Assembly (NCBI GenBank): GCA_026400735.1
Contig: JAPLOL010000078.1
Location: 1-64,000 of the forward strand
Reading direction: 5' to 3'
Length of the DNA: 64,000 nucleotides
From: Alphaproteobacteria bacterium
GTDB taxonomy: Bacteria; Pseudomonadota; Alphaproteobacteria; Caulobacterales; Aquidulcibacteraceae
Notes under the pieces: model-generated
The model's database searches: none
The model's input: the letters and a program-made list of their open reading frames with translations, nothing else
What the model was told of the DNA's origin: nothing
Translations under genes and position numbers: made by a program
In this document: one piece after another, positions 10,242-20,868 of the stretch
Layout: the number at the start of each line of letters is the position of its first letter
Position numbering within the stretch: position 1 is the stretch's first letter

Positions 10242-11018
10242 ATGACCGAGAAAACGTACGAACAGCTCCGGACCGAGGCGTCGCATTTTTGGCCGGCGGG
10301 CACACCGCTCGCATTGAAGTACAATCCCCGTGCATTGGTCGATCTTCAGTGCGAGCGGCCAGTTGCCGACGACAGCCTGGATCATCTGGAACCACGAGGA
10401 ACGGCGCGAGACAACACGCACTGGCTTCCATTTGTCGCCAAGTGCGAACAATTGTTTTCGCATCGAGATGTAAGATACCTGGACATCGGCTGCGCTGGAG
10501 GCGGGCTCGTATTCGACTTCGCAGCGCGTCGTCACTTCGCAATGGGGCTTGAAGGCAGCGATTACTCGCTCCTGCACAAGCGCGCAGAATGGGCCACTAT
10601 TCCGGACAATCTCTATACCTGCGATGTGACGCGTCGTTTCTCAATTACCGACAGAGAAACAGGACAAACTTTCCAGTTCGACGTTATCGGAATCTGGGAC
10701 GTTCTTGAGCACCTGGCGGAAGAGCGGCTCGACGTCTTCTTCCGCAATGTTCGCAATCATCTCTCAAGAGGCGGCTTATTCTGCGGCACAGTATCAACAC
10801 GCGAAGCGATGCACTCGGCAACGGCGGGTCGCAATCACCACGCAACCGTGCAGTCGAAGGATTGGTGGTTAAACGCTTTTTCGACCGCGGGCTTCAAAAA
10901 CGTCGAGCATTCGACTTTCGACTTTTCTGACTACCCGCGCGGCAACGGAATCATCTTCCCCGCCAACTTCCAGGAACGTCCCGACGAAGGATTTCATTTC
11001 GTGCTGACACCGGCGTAG
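10242..11018 (+). CDS. Class I SAM-dependent methyltransferase
   Basis: VRYLDIGCAGGGLVFDFA...FDVIGIWDVLEHLAEERLDVFFRNVRNHLSRGGLF. Confidence 0.85.
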   Translation: MTEKTYEQLRTEASHFWPAGTPLALKYNPRALVDLQCERPVADDSLDHLEPRGTARDNTHWLPFVAKCEQLFSHRDVRYLDIGCAGGGLVFDFAARRHFAMGLEGSDYSLLHKRAEWATIPDNLYTCDVTRRFSITDRETGQTFQFDVIGIWDVLEHLAEERLDVFFRNVRNHLSRGGLFCGTVSTREAMHSATAGRNHHATVQSKDWWLNAFSTAGFKNVEHSTFDFSDYPRGNGIIFPANFQERPDEGFHFVLTPA

Positions 11019-11025
11019 CGGATCG

Positions 11026-11682
11026 TCACCAACGCGTGGCGTCATCGCGGTGCAACTCGGCAAACCTCGATATGACGGTGTCGTTGCGGTCCAAGCGGGC
11101 CAGAATCGTCGCAAGGATTTGGTGAGCGAATCCGCCTTCTCCACAAAGAGCGTCCACCCGTTCGCGGAGATTGAAGATCATATCTCCAGACCCAACTGAA
11201 AACGTGGTTGGGCCATCGAACAAAGGCTCGGGCGCTCGCGGGTTTAGCGCCAGCGATGAAGCGTCGCTAAACCTGCGTTCAGTCTCATAGAGTTTGACGA
11301 TATTCCCCGCGAGCGAGCCCGCAGCGCCAGCCGTTCGATCCGACAAGCTGGGCGCATGTTCCATAAGTGTGTCGCAAGCGGAAATGAGCCAACGAAGGCT
11401 GAGGTTGCGCAAACAATCAGTCTGCGCACGCCACATTCCATCAAACTGCTGCAAAGCAAGATCGCGGTGAATGTCTCTTCTGATCAAAACAGAAATCGCT
11501 GCGTGATAATAGTGGAGAACCGGCTCGCCGCAGAACTCGCGCTGCAATGCGCTGAGATGTTCTTCGACCGGCTGTCGATGTCCCGTCAGATAAACCTTCT
11601 CCCCGCCAGGCATCATCGTGGCGGCGAGCACTGCCCAATCGGGGTGCGTCAGCGAAAGCGGCAGCTGAATTGGCGAACTCAT
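11026..11682 (-). CDS. Hypothetical protein
   Basis: ORF with plausible start MSSPIQLPLSLTHPDWAVLAATMMPGGEKVYLTGH at 11682; the longer ORF runs into REP repeats. Confidence 0.6.
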   Translation of the reverse strand: MSSPIQLPLSLTHPDWAVLAATMMPGGEKVYLTGHRQPVEEHLSALQREFCGEPVLHYYHAAISVLIRRDIHRDLALQQFDGMWRAQTDCLRNLSLRWLISACDTLMEHAPSLSDRTAGAAGSLAGNIVKLYETERRFSDASSLALNPRAPEPLFDGPTTFSVGSGDMIFNLRERVDALCGEGGFAHQILATILARLDRNDTVISRFAELHRDDATRW

Positions 11683-11782
11683 CGGGCGGCGCCGGAACGT
11701 GGCGTGCCGGTTATGAAGAGAAAGCGAGGTGGCATCGTCATTGACGCTAGAGCGAGCCGCACATTGCGCAAGACGCAAAGCC

Positions 11783-12035
11783 GCGGCCGGAGGCCGCGCG
11801 CTCCAACCAATCCACCAACTGCGCGCTCCAGCTCCTAGTCGGTTGGAGCGCGGCGCCTCCGGCGACGCATTGCGCACGCTTCGTGCGAGGTGAGGCGCGG
11901 CCGGAGGCCGCGCGCTCCAACCAATCCACCAATTGCGCGCTCCAGCTCCCTAGCCGGTTGGAGCGCGGCGCCTCCAGCGACGCATTGCGCGCGCTTCGTG
12001 CGGGTGAGGCGCGGCCGGGGGCCGCGCGCTCCGAC
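11783..12035. repeat. REP/BIME-like array: alternating inverted GC-rich palindromes, core GGTTGGAGCGCGGCGCCTCCGGCGACGC and its inverse GCGCGGCCGGAGGCCGCGCGCTCCAACC
   Basis: Five elements at ~11783-11808, 11841-11868, 11895-11922, 11956-11983, 12009-12035; a ~113-bp unit is tandemly repeated. Confidence 0.88.
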
Positions 12036-12037
12036 TC

Positions 12038-12559
12038 CTAAAGTTTCGCGCCGCTAATCCCGGCGGAAGAGAACGGCCAAGCGTCCGCGGTGTCGCACAG
12101 TCCCGCCGCGACGGGATTGTTCTCGATATAGCTCTTTGCGGACGCGAACTGCTTGTCGTCGCGAAGATATCGATCGAAATAATCTCTCGCCCAAACGACG
12201 CCTGTGCGATCAAGCGCCTGATTTATCTTTCGAGTCGTGAAGCGCTTCCAGGCGTGGACAATTTGCCCAAGTTCGACATCGGCATTGGTCGCGAGCAGGA
12301 CGTGCACGTGATTGGGCATCACACACCAGGCATGCAGCGCATAGCGTTGGCCGTTTCCGTGAGTAAGCGCTTCGACAACTATGCGCGCGCAGGCCGGGTC
12401 GCGCATGAATGACGAGCCGAGATGACGATCTAGAACGTCATCCCCCTCGCGCTCGTTTGGAGGAACTGAATCGGCGAGCCGGAACACGACATGCTGGCTG
12501 AGGTCGTAGCCATCGTAATGCGGGATATACCCACGCCGATGCCAGCCCTTCGTGCCCAT
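12038..12559 (-). mobile_element. REP-associated tyrosine transposase (RAYT, Y1/HUH family)
   Basis: HAWCVMPNHVHVLL HUH motif, SYIENNPVAAGLCDTADAWPFSSA C-terminal signature; flanked by REP elements on both sides. Confidence 0.9.
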
Positions 12560-12581
12560 CAGAAAAATGCTCTCAAGTAAC

Positions 12582-12610
12582 CGATTGGAGCGCGGCGCCT
12601 CCGGCCACGC
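12582..12610. repeat. REP element flanking the RAYT gene on its upstream side
   Basis: CGATTGGAGCGCGGCGCCTCCGGCCACGC matches the 11841/11956 elements. Confidence 0.85.
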
Positions 12611-12622
12611 AAACAAGCGCGC

Positions 12623-13438
12623 TCACGAAATCAGCGTCAACACCCACCCCACCACAGTCGCCAGCGCGCCCTCGACCGGCCCCTTCGCGAACTTTTTGAA
12701 ATAGCGCGCCATGCCGCGCGCTTTGTGCCGGGCGATGATGCGCGGGCTGACATCACTGGTGGAGCGCAAGTGGCGCCCGTGCGGGCCAGGGGCGAACAGC
12801 ACGCGCCAACCAAGCAACTCGGCGCGGCGGCAAAGGTCGAGATCCTCGACGTGGATGAAGTAGCCTTCGTCAAAGCCGCCGAGATGCGCGAAGTCCGCAC
12901 GCCGGATGAGGAAGAGCGCGCCGCTTATGGCGCCGACAAGTTGCGGCGCCGCAGGCAACGGATCGGTGTGGCGATTGAAGTCGCGCAGGCCAAGGCGCGT
13001 GAGGCCGGTGAATGCCGTGAACGCGCGCCAAAGCGTCAGCCGCTCGCGCCGGCTGCCGCGCTCGGGCCGCCCCTGCTCGTCGCGAAGATCGCCGCCCACG
13101 ATCGCCGGCGGCGGTGCGGCGGCGAGCACCGCGCTAAGGCGCGTGATGGCGTCCAGCTCGAGGATCACGTCCGGATTGATGAAGGCCAGCGTGTCAGCCT
13201 GCGCCTCGCGCGCGGCCAGATTGCAAGCGGTGGCAAAACCGACATTGCCTTGCCCGCGCAGAACGCGCACGCGCGCATCACGCTGAGCCGTGGCGTCGAG
13301 CAGAGCCGCGCCCTCGGCGTCATTGCCATTGTCGGCGATGATGATCTCATCCAGCCCCTCCGCCGCAAGCAGCGCAGCGAGGCACGATTTGAGCGCAGGC
13401 CCTGTGCGATAGCTAACGATGACGGCGCAAACGCTCAC
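12623..13438 (-). CDS. Glycosyltransferase family 2
   Basis: MSVCAVIVSYRTGPALKSCLAALL...IIADNGND...VGFATACNLAAREA...LAFINPDV...FIHVEDLDLCRRAELLGW. Confidence 0.92.
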   Translation of the reverse strand: MSVCAVIVSYRTGPALKSCLAALLAAEGLDEIIIADNGNDAEGAALLDATAQRDARVRVLRGQGNVGFATACNLAAREAQADTLAFINPDVILELDAITRLSAVLAAAPPPAIVGGDLRDEQGRPERGSRRERLTLWRAFTAFTGLTRLGLRDFNRHTDPLPAAPQLVGAISGALFLIRRADFAHLGGFDEGYFIHVEDLDLCRRAELLGWRVLFAPGPHGRHLRSTSDVSPRIIARHKARGMARYFKKFAKGPVEGALATVVGWVLTLIS

Positions 13439-13517
13439 GCGCGCGTCTTACCCGGCGCACGCGCATGCGTCGAGGCAACGCGCCTTAGCGTTGTCGGCAT
13501 GTTCAAACGAATGGAGT

Positions 13518-14108
13518 TCAGAAGTTCTCGTGCGCGAGAATGAGATCCGCGAGTTCCAGATGCGGATCGCGGTACGGCACTTGCGCGTCATAGCCGGGGC
13601 CGGCGTAGCTCGCCGGCGTTGCGGTGACTTCAACCGGCGCGTCGATCACGTAAGCTTCGACTGGCGCGTCCGAGAACGAAGCCGGCTCGCTGAGCGTGAG
13701 GCGCAGCGCTTCCGGTGCAGCGGCCGTGCGGACAGGCGCACGCGTCGGCGTGAACGTCACCAAGCCATCGCCGGTGGCGAGTGAGCGAACATATTCAATC
13801 TTATCGTCCGTCGCGGCGCGCGTGATCTCGAGCGAAGCAACAGTCGACGCGAGTTGGCCGCGGATCTGGCTCAGCTCGGTTTGCGAGAGCGGCGCAGGAT
13901 ATGCGGGAAGATTTGCGTAGGGATTGTCAGCAGCGCTGGCGTTCGAGTCGAAACCGAAATTAGACGCGAGCGTTTCGCCAATCATACCGCCGAAACCAGC
14001 GGGCGAGATGAACGTTACGGCCAAAGCCGCAGCCGCGACGCCGGTAAGACCCGACTTCACGATCGTATCGCGAACTTCACGTTCGTAATTCGAAGCCTGT
14101 CCCGCCAT
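13518..14108 (-). CDS. Hypothetical membrane-anchored protein
   Basis: MAGQASNYEREVRDTIVKSGLTGVAAAALAVTFISPAGFGG: one hydrophobic N-terminal segment; C-terminal ATDDKIEYVRSL motif. Confidence 0.65.
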   Translation of the reverse strand: MAGQASNYEREVRDTIVKSGLTGVAAAALAVTFISPAGFGGMIGETLASNFGFDSNASAADNPYANLPAYPAPLSQTELSQIRGQLASTVASLEITRAATDDKIEYVRSLATGDGLVTFTPTRAPVRTAAAPEALRLTLSEPASFSDAPVEAYVIDAPVEVTATPASYAGPGYDAQVPYRDPHLELADLILAHENF

Positions 14109-14283
14109 GTACCGCTCCACGCGACTCAAGCGCGTTGTCCCCTACTGGGACCCCCAATACGCGCTAGAGGCGTAACAAAAGCACTAAAACTTACTGCCAG
14201 ACAAGCACTAAGGCGGCCTAATCCGGTGACGGTGCAGAAATGTTGCTTACGAAATGAGCGCCGACAATGCGATGTAAGCAGGC

Positions 14284-15442
14284 ATGAGAACGGGGCTAGC
14301 GCCAGCTGATTTCGCACGCGCGGTATTTTTCGCGCTCCTACCCGCGGTAGCCGTTGGCGGCGCCATGGGTTTGCCGGTCCTGCTCTCGCTCGCTGGACTT
14401 GCCGCCCTCGGCCCTAGTCTGTTGCGCCAAGTGCTTGAAAAGAGGCCACTCGTTCCGGCGCTTCTGGTCGCTTGGGCGGCCTGGGCCGGCGCAACAAGCC
14501 TCTGGTCGCCTTGGGACGGCCCGACGGCTCTGAAGACCCTCTCTCTGATCGCGCTCGGCCTCCCGTTCATTGCCGCCGCAGGTGCGAACGAAAAATCGAG
14601 CGCGCTGACGCTCTCGGCTGCCGTTGCCGCCTTTCTCGTGCTGGCAATTTTGCTCGGCGTCGAAGCCGCCTTCGACATGCCCATAAACCGTGGAGCCCAG
14701 CCTGGCCTCGCTGAGGGTGAACTCAACCGCAACCCGAGTCGCGGCCTCATCGTGCTGCTCGCGATGACGTGGCCCGCAGTCGCTTGGCTAATCGCGAAGC
14801 GGCGCGGCTGGAGCGCGACGTTGGCCGGCGTGATCATGATCGCCGCCTGCGCGCTGTCGCTGCAGTTCGACCAACTCGTCACGGCGATCGGCCTTGGCGC
14901 ATCAAGTCTCGTGTTCGCAATCGCGCTCTTCGCGCGACGTTTCGCAATTCTCGCAACCTCATTCGGCTTGGCGCTATGGATGCTCATCGCGCCGTTCGTG
15001 ACGCCACTAATCGTCGCGAGTCCGCAACTGGTTGAGAGCGTGCCGCTCAGCTGGGCGCATCGCATCGCGATTTGGCGCTACACCTGCGCGCGCATCCTAG
15101 AGCAACCGTGGTTCGGGCATGGCATCGACTCTGGCCGCACGACGACAGACATGCTCGTCATCCGCGGCTTGCCGACGCGAGGCATACCTGTGCATCCGCA
15201 CAGCGCATCGCTGCAGGTTTGGCATGATCTGGGGCTCGTCGGCGCACTGCTATCGGCCGCCCTGCTGGCGTATGGCGGTTGGCGGCTTTCGCGTGCGTTC
15301 GCGAACGATCGTTACGCAGGCGCGGCCACGGCGGCTGTGCTCGCGATGTTGGGTCTCATGGCCAACGTCGGCTGGAGCTTGTGGCAAGAATGGTGGATGG
15401 CGACGCTGATTTTGACGGCAGCGCTCATCGCCGCGCTTGGAG

Positions 15443-15462
<20 letters not shown>
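14284..15462 (+). CDS. O-antigen ligase/polymerase-like polytopic membrane protein
   Basis: ~10 hydrophobic segments; RIAIWRYTCARILEQPWFGHGIDSGR...HPHSASLQVWHDLGLVGALL is the Wzy/WaaL signature. Confidence 0.88.
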
Positions 15463-16723
<1,261 letters not shown>

Positions 16724-16840
16724 GATTAACTCTGAAATGTCGACAGTGAGTTGATTTCGCTAGCGTCTCCACCTATCGAAACGCCACGTTAAAAACAACA
16801 GCGCACACCTGAAGCGCAGTGTCGAAAGAGCGTTAAAAAC

Positions 16841-17851
16841 ATGAAGCCCGTCCTCGTAACCGGCGCCGCCGGTTTCATCGGCTATCACTTGTCAGAACGC
16901 TTGATGCGCGAAGGCCGCACGGTCATCGGCTACGATTGCATGTCCGACTATTACAGTGTCGAGCTGAAGCAAGCGCGCGTTAAGCAATTGCAGGAGAAAT
17001 CCGGCTTCACCTTCGTTAAAGCCGAACTTGAAGACGCCGCGACGATGGATGCGCTGTTCAAAGAGCATCAGTTCGATCTCGTCTACAATCTCGCGGCGCA
17101 AGCCGGCGTTCGCTACTCGCTCGAAAACCCGCAAGCATATGTTTCGGCGAACCTCGAAGGCTTCGTGAACATTCTTGAGTGCTGCCGTCATAACAAAACG
17201 GCGCACTTGGTGTTCGCTTCATCGAGTTCCGTTTACGGCGCCGGCACTGCCATGCCCTTCTCGGTGCACCAGAACGTCGACCACCCGCTCAGCGTCTATG
17301 CCGCGTCGAAGAAGGCGAACGAACTGTTCGCGCACTCGTACGCGCACCTTTATCGCCTGCCTGTCACGGGACTGCGCTTCTTCACCGTCTACGGCCCCTG
17401 GGGACGGCCGGACATGATGATGTTCCTGTTCACGAAGGCCATCCTTGAAGGCCGCCCGATCGACGTCTTCAATAACGGCCTGATGAAGCGCGATTTCACC
17501 TATGTGGATGACATCGTGGAGTCGCTCTATCGCGTCGGCTTGCGTATCCCTGGCCCGAATCCGAATTGGGACAGCCTGGCGCCCGATCCGGCGACCTCGA
17601 ACGCTCCCTATCAGATCTACAACATCGGCAACCACTCGCCGGCGAAGCTCTTGGACGTCATCGCCATCCTCGAACAGGAACTCGGCAAGGCCGCGACCAA
17701 GAACATGCTGCCGATGCAGCCGGGCGATGTGCCTGCAACATTCGCAGATGTCGAAGATCTCGCAAGAGATGTAGATTTCGCGCCGCGCACGCCGATTGAA
17801 GTCGGCGTGAAACGCTTTGTTGAATGGTATCGGGAGTATTACAGAGTCTAG
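16841..17851 (+). CDS. NAD-dependent epimerase, UDP-glucuronate 4-epimerase-like
   Basis: [19 protein letters not shown]...[26 protein letters not shown]...SSSVYG...[31 protein letters not shown]. Confidence 0.92.
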   Translation: MKPVLVTGAAGFIGYHLSERLMREGRTVIGYDCMSDYYSVELKQARVKQLQEKSGFTFVKAELEDAATMDALFKEHQFDLVYNLAAQAGVRYSLENPQAYVSANLEGFVNILECCRHNKTAHLVFASSSSVYGAGTAMPFSVHQNVDHPLSVYAASKKANELFAHSYAHLYRLPVTGLRFFTVYGPWGRPDMMMFLFTKAILEGRPIDVFNNGLMKRDFTYVDDIVESLYRVGLRIPGPNPNWDSLAPDPATSNAPYQIYNIGNHSPAKLLDVIAILEQELGKAATKNMLPMQPGDVPATFADVEDLARDVDFAPRTPIEVGVKRFVEWYREYYRV

Positions 17852-18856
17852 ATGACTCTGAGGATCATACCCGCGATCATGTCCGGCGGCGCCGGCACGC
17901 GATTGTGGCCGCTCTCAACAGAAGATCACCCAAAACAATTCCACGCCTTGATGGGTCCTCGAACGATGTTCGCGGACGCCGTCGCGCGTATGCGCGGTGA
18001 AGTTGGCGACATCTCGTTCGCGCCGCCAATCGTGTTGTGCGGTGAGAAGCACGTACTGCGCGTCCGTAGCGCACTCAGCGAGGTCGATATCGAAGCATCG
18101 GCGATCGTCATCGAACCCGAAGCGCGCAACACAGCCGCGGTCGCCGCCACCGCCGCCGCCATCGCAAACGAGATAGATACTAGCGCCCTCGTACTCCTCG
18201 CGCCCTCAGATCACGTGATCACAAATACGGCCGCATTCCACGAAGCCATCCAACGCGCCGCGCGATTCGCTCGCGAGCGCATCGTCACGTTCGGAATCAC
18301 ACCAAGCCACGCCGCGACCGGCTACGGTTACATCAAGAGCGGCGCCGAACTCGGCGGCGGACTCTTCGCCGTTGAAGCCTTCAAAGAGAAACCAGACGAA
18401 CCAACCGCGCAAACCTATCTCGACCAGCGCGGTTACTCCTGGAACAGCGGCATGTTCCTCTTCGCGCCCGAAACGCTGCTCGCCGAGTTCGGCGCCAACG
18501 CGGCCATCCGCGACACGGCGCTCGCATCAATTCAATCCGCCACCCGCACCAACGACGAAATCCGCCTCGGCCCCGCCTACGCCACCGCGCCCAAACTCCC
18601 GCTCGACATCGCGGTCATGGAACACACCTCCCGCGCCGCCGTGGCCCCTTGCGACATCGGCTGGGCCGACATCGGCTCATGGGCGGAAGTCTGGCGCCTA
18701 GCGCCGCGCGACACGGAGGGCTTCGCCACGCTCGGCCCCGCCGCGAGCGCCGATACAAGCAAAATGATCGAAAGCGGCGTCAAAGCCGAAACGCGCGACG
18801 GCGACAATCTCGTCGTCATCGCTACGCCTGATGGCCTTCTGATCACACCGCGTTAG
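17852..18856 (+). CDS. manC: Mannose-1-phosphate guanylyltransferase
   Basis: IIPAIMSGGAGTRLWPLSTEDHPKQFHAL...EPEARNTAAV...APSDHVI...NSGMFLF. Confidence 0.93.
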   Translation: MTLRIIPAIMSGGAGTRLWPLSTEDHPKQFHALMGPRTMFADAVARMRGEVGDISFAPPIVLCGEKHVLRVRSALSEVDIEASAIVIEPEARNTAAVAATAAAIANEIDTSALVLLAPSDHVITNTAAFHEAIQRAARFARERIVTFGITPSHAATGYGYIKSGAELGGGLFAVEAFKEKPDEPTAQTYLDQRGYSWNSGMFLFAPETLLAEFGANAAIRDTALASIQSATRTNDEIRLGPAYATAPKLPLDIAVMEHTSRAAVAPCDIGWADIGSWAEVWRLAPRDTEGFATLGPAASADTSKMIESGVKAETRDGDNLVVIATPDGLLITPR

Positions 18857-18908
18857 GTCGATGTGGACCGCTTGCGTCTCGTCGGCATGCGCGAGTGCAT
18901 GAAAGTTG

Positions 18909-18956
18909 GAGCGCGCGACCTCCGGTCGCGCAAGCGTCGCCGGAGGCGCCGCTCTC
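18909..18956. repeat. REP pair, divergent copy of the RAYT-associated repeat
   Basis: AGTTGGAGCGCGCGACCTCCGGTCGCGCAAGCGTCGCCGGAGGCGCCGCTCTCC: two inverted elements resembling the 11.8-12.6 kb REPs. Confidence 0.7.
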
Positions 18957-19028
18957 CTTGCCTGTAACGCAGGCGCACGCTCACCCAGAATCTCATGAAA
19001 CCCAAAACGGCGCTTCGCGTTAGGGTGC

Positions 19029-19208
19029 ATGCGCCTATTCAATTCTCACCAAGACGACGCGGTTGCGGAACCCGACGCCACCAATCTGCTATGGCGATAC
19101 GAGGTGTCCGAGGACGGCGGAAAGACGTGGTACCCAGAAGCGGAACGCAAAGACGCAGACTGCTACGTGCTGCGCCGCGGCAATTGGGTTGCGCCGCCCC
19201 TGAACTAA
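19029..19208 (+). CDS. Small hypothetical protein (59 aa), below the ORF-track length cutoff
   Basis: Translated by hand: MRLFNSHQDDAVAEPDATNLLWRYEVSEDGGKTWYPEAERKDADCYVLRRGNWVAPPLN*. Confidence 0.5.
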   Translation: MRLFNSHQDDAVAEPDATNLLWRYEVSEDGGKTWYPEAERKDADCYVLRRGNWVAPPLN

Positions 19209-19322
19209 GCGGGCAATATTAGCCACCCCGCCTGACCACCTGGCGGGGCTTCGCGATCCTCGAAGAGCGTGTAGAGGTAGGAGCAGATCGCTGCTTCGGC
19301 GCTACCGATGAGGTCACAGAGA

Positions 19323-20285
19323 ATGGCTGCCAAGCTGTCATTGAAGCTGGCAGCAGCCGTGTTGCTGCTGATGGCGGCGGCGTGTGGGAAGACCGATGAG
19401 GCGCGCAACGATGCGCCAGTTGGTGCGGTGTGGCCAACGCCCGATCCGGCATCGTTGGCGGACGGACCGCGCAAACAAGAAGTGCTCTATGGCGAAGCCT
19501 TGATCCGTCGCACGCATGCGCTGGTAGGACCGAACGTCGCCAACGTCAGCATGCGCTACTCGGGCAACAATCTGGCATGCAGCTCTTGCCATCTCGACGG
19601 CGGACGCAGGCGCTTTGGGCTTTCGCTCATCGGCGTCGCCGGCGCCTACCCGCGCAACATGGCGCGCGAGAACGCTGAGCAATCGCTGGCCCAAAGAGTA
19701 AATGGCTGCTTCGAGCGCAGCATGAACGGGCGCGCGCTGCCGGAGAACTCGCGAGAGATGGCGGCGATCATCGCCTACATCCAATTTTTGAGCGAGGCTG
19801 CACCCGCCGATATCGAAGGCAGAGGCGCGCCTGCCGTGCCACTCATGGAGCGTGCAGCAGACCCCGCACGCGGCGCTTTGGTTTACAGCGCTAACTGCGC
19901 GGCGTGTCACGGCGCGAACGGTCAAGGCCAACGCAACGTCGAGGGAAGCGGCTATTCGTATCCGCCGCTTTGGGGAACGGACAGTTTCAACACCGGCGCC
20001 GGCATGCATCGGATCATCACCGCTGCGAACTTCATCCGCGCCAACATGCCGTACGGCGTCACGCACGAGAGTCCGCAACTCACAGCCGAACAAGCGTTTG
20101 ACGTGGCGGCGTACATCAACGTCCAATCGCGCCCCGAACGAAATCATCTCGACCGCGATTATCCGGATCGCACGAGAAAACCGGTGGACGCGCCGTTTCC
20201 GCCGTACGCAGACAATTTCACCCAAGAGCAGCACACATTCGGTCCGTGGGGACCGATTACGGCGGCTCGCGAAGCGCGGAGATAG
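19323..20285 (+). CDS. Dihaem cytochrome c, thiosulfate dehydrogenase (TsdA)-like
   Basis: Lipoprotein-type signal LLLMAAACGK; two CxxCH (CSSCH, CAACH); NNLACSSCHLDGG...NGCFERSMNGRALPENSREMAAIIAYIQFLS typical of TsdA. Confidence 0.85.
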   Translation: MAAKLSLKLAAAVLLLMAAACGKTDEARNDAPVGAVWPTPDPASLADGPRKQEVLYGEALIRRTHALVGPNVANVSMRYSGNNLACSSCHLDGGRRRFGLSLIGVAGAYPRNMARENAEQSLAQRVNGCFERSMNGRALPENSREMAAIIAYIQFLSEAAPADIEGRGAPAVPLMERAADPARGALVYSANCAACHGANGQGQRNVEGSGYSYPPLWGTDSFNTGAGMHRIITAANFIRANMPYGVTHESPQLTAEQAFDVAAYINVQSRPERNHLDRDYPDRTRKPVDAPFPPYADNFTQEQHTFGPWGPITAAREARR

Positions 20286-20328
20286 ACCTCGCAACGCCGC
20301 GCACTAAGAACGACAGGGAGATGCAGAT

Positions 20329-20856
20329 ATGATTTCGCTCCGCGCCACCGCCTTTTTTGCTTTCTTGCTTTTGGCGCCGGCCGCTCACGCTGAAGAGTCC
20401 CGGTTCACGACGGGGCCGGTGATTGCCGATTATGGTCCGGTCGCAAATGTGGAAGGCGCCGTCCCGATTCCGGCGCACACGCGATTCAAAGTCGTGTTCG
20501 ATGTGTCTGAGGGCGCCGAGCCTGGCGCTGTGAACCGAGCGATCGAGTCAGCAGCGCGCTTTCTCAATATGCACGCCCGCGCTGGCGTGCGGCCTTCGAA
20601 TATTCGGTTGGCGATTGTGGTTCGCGGCTCGGCGACGCGCGATGTCGCTGTGCATCCGCGCCCGGGCGAGACCAACGCCAACGCCGCACTCATCGCGGAC
20701 CTGATCGCGCACAATGTCGAGATCTACGTGTGCGGCCAATCGGCGGCGCACTACGAGGTGGAGCGGAGCGACCTTCTGCCGAACGTGCAACTCGCGCTTT
20801 CGGCCATGACGGCGCACGCCATGCTTCAGCAGCGGGGCTACACGCTCAATCCGTAG
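20329..20856 (+). CDS. Secreted DsrE/DsrF-like protein
   Basis: Signal peptide; KVVFDVSEG...NIRLAIVVRGSATRD...LIAHNVEIYVCGQSAAHYEVERSDLLPNVQLALSAMTAHAMLQQRGY. Confidence 0.72.
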   Translation: MISLRATAFFAFLLLAPAAHAEESRFTTGPVIADYGPVANVEGAVPIPAHTRFKVVFDVSEGAEPGAVNRAIESAARFLNMHARAGVRPSNIRLAIVVRGSATRDVAVHPRPGETNANAALIADLIAHNVEIYVCGQSAAHYEVERSDLLPNVQLALSAMTAHAMLQQRGYTLNP

Positions 20857-20868
20857 TGATACGCAGCG

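Noticed and set aside
11747-12060. CRISPR array
   Set aside because: Repeats are palindromic, alternate in orientation and are adjacent to a RAYT; spacers are not unique and no cas genes are present.
19338-20294. 318-aa minus-strand ORF
   Set aside because: Antisense to the TsdA-like gene with intact CxxCH motifs.
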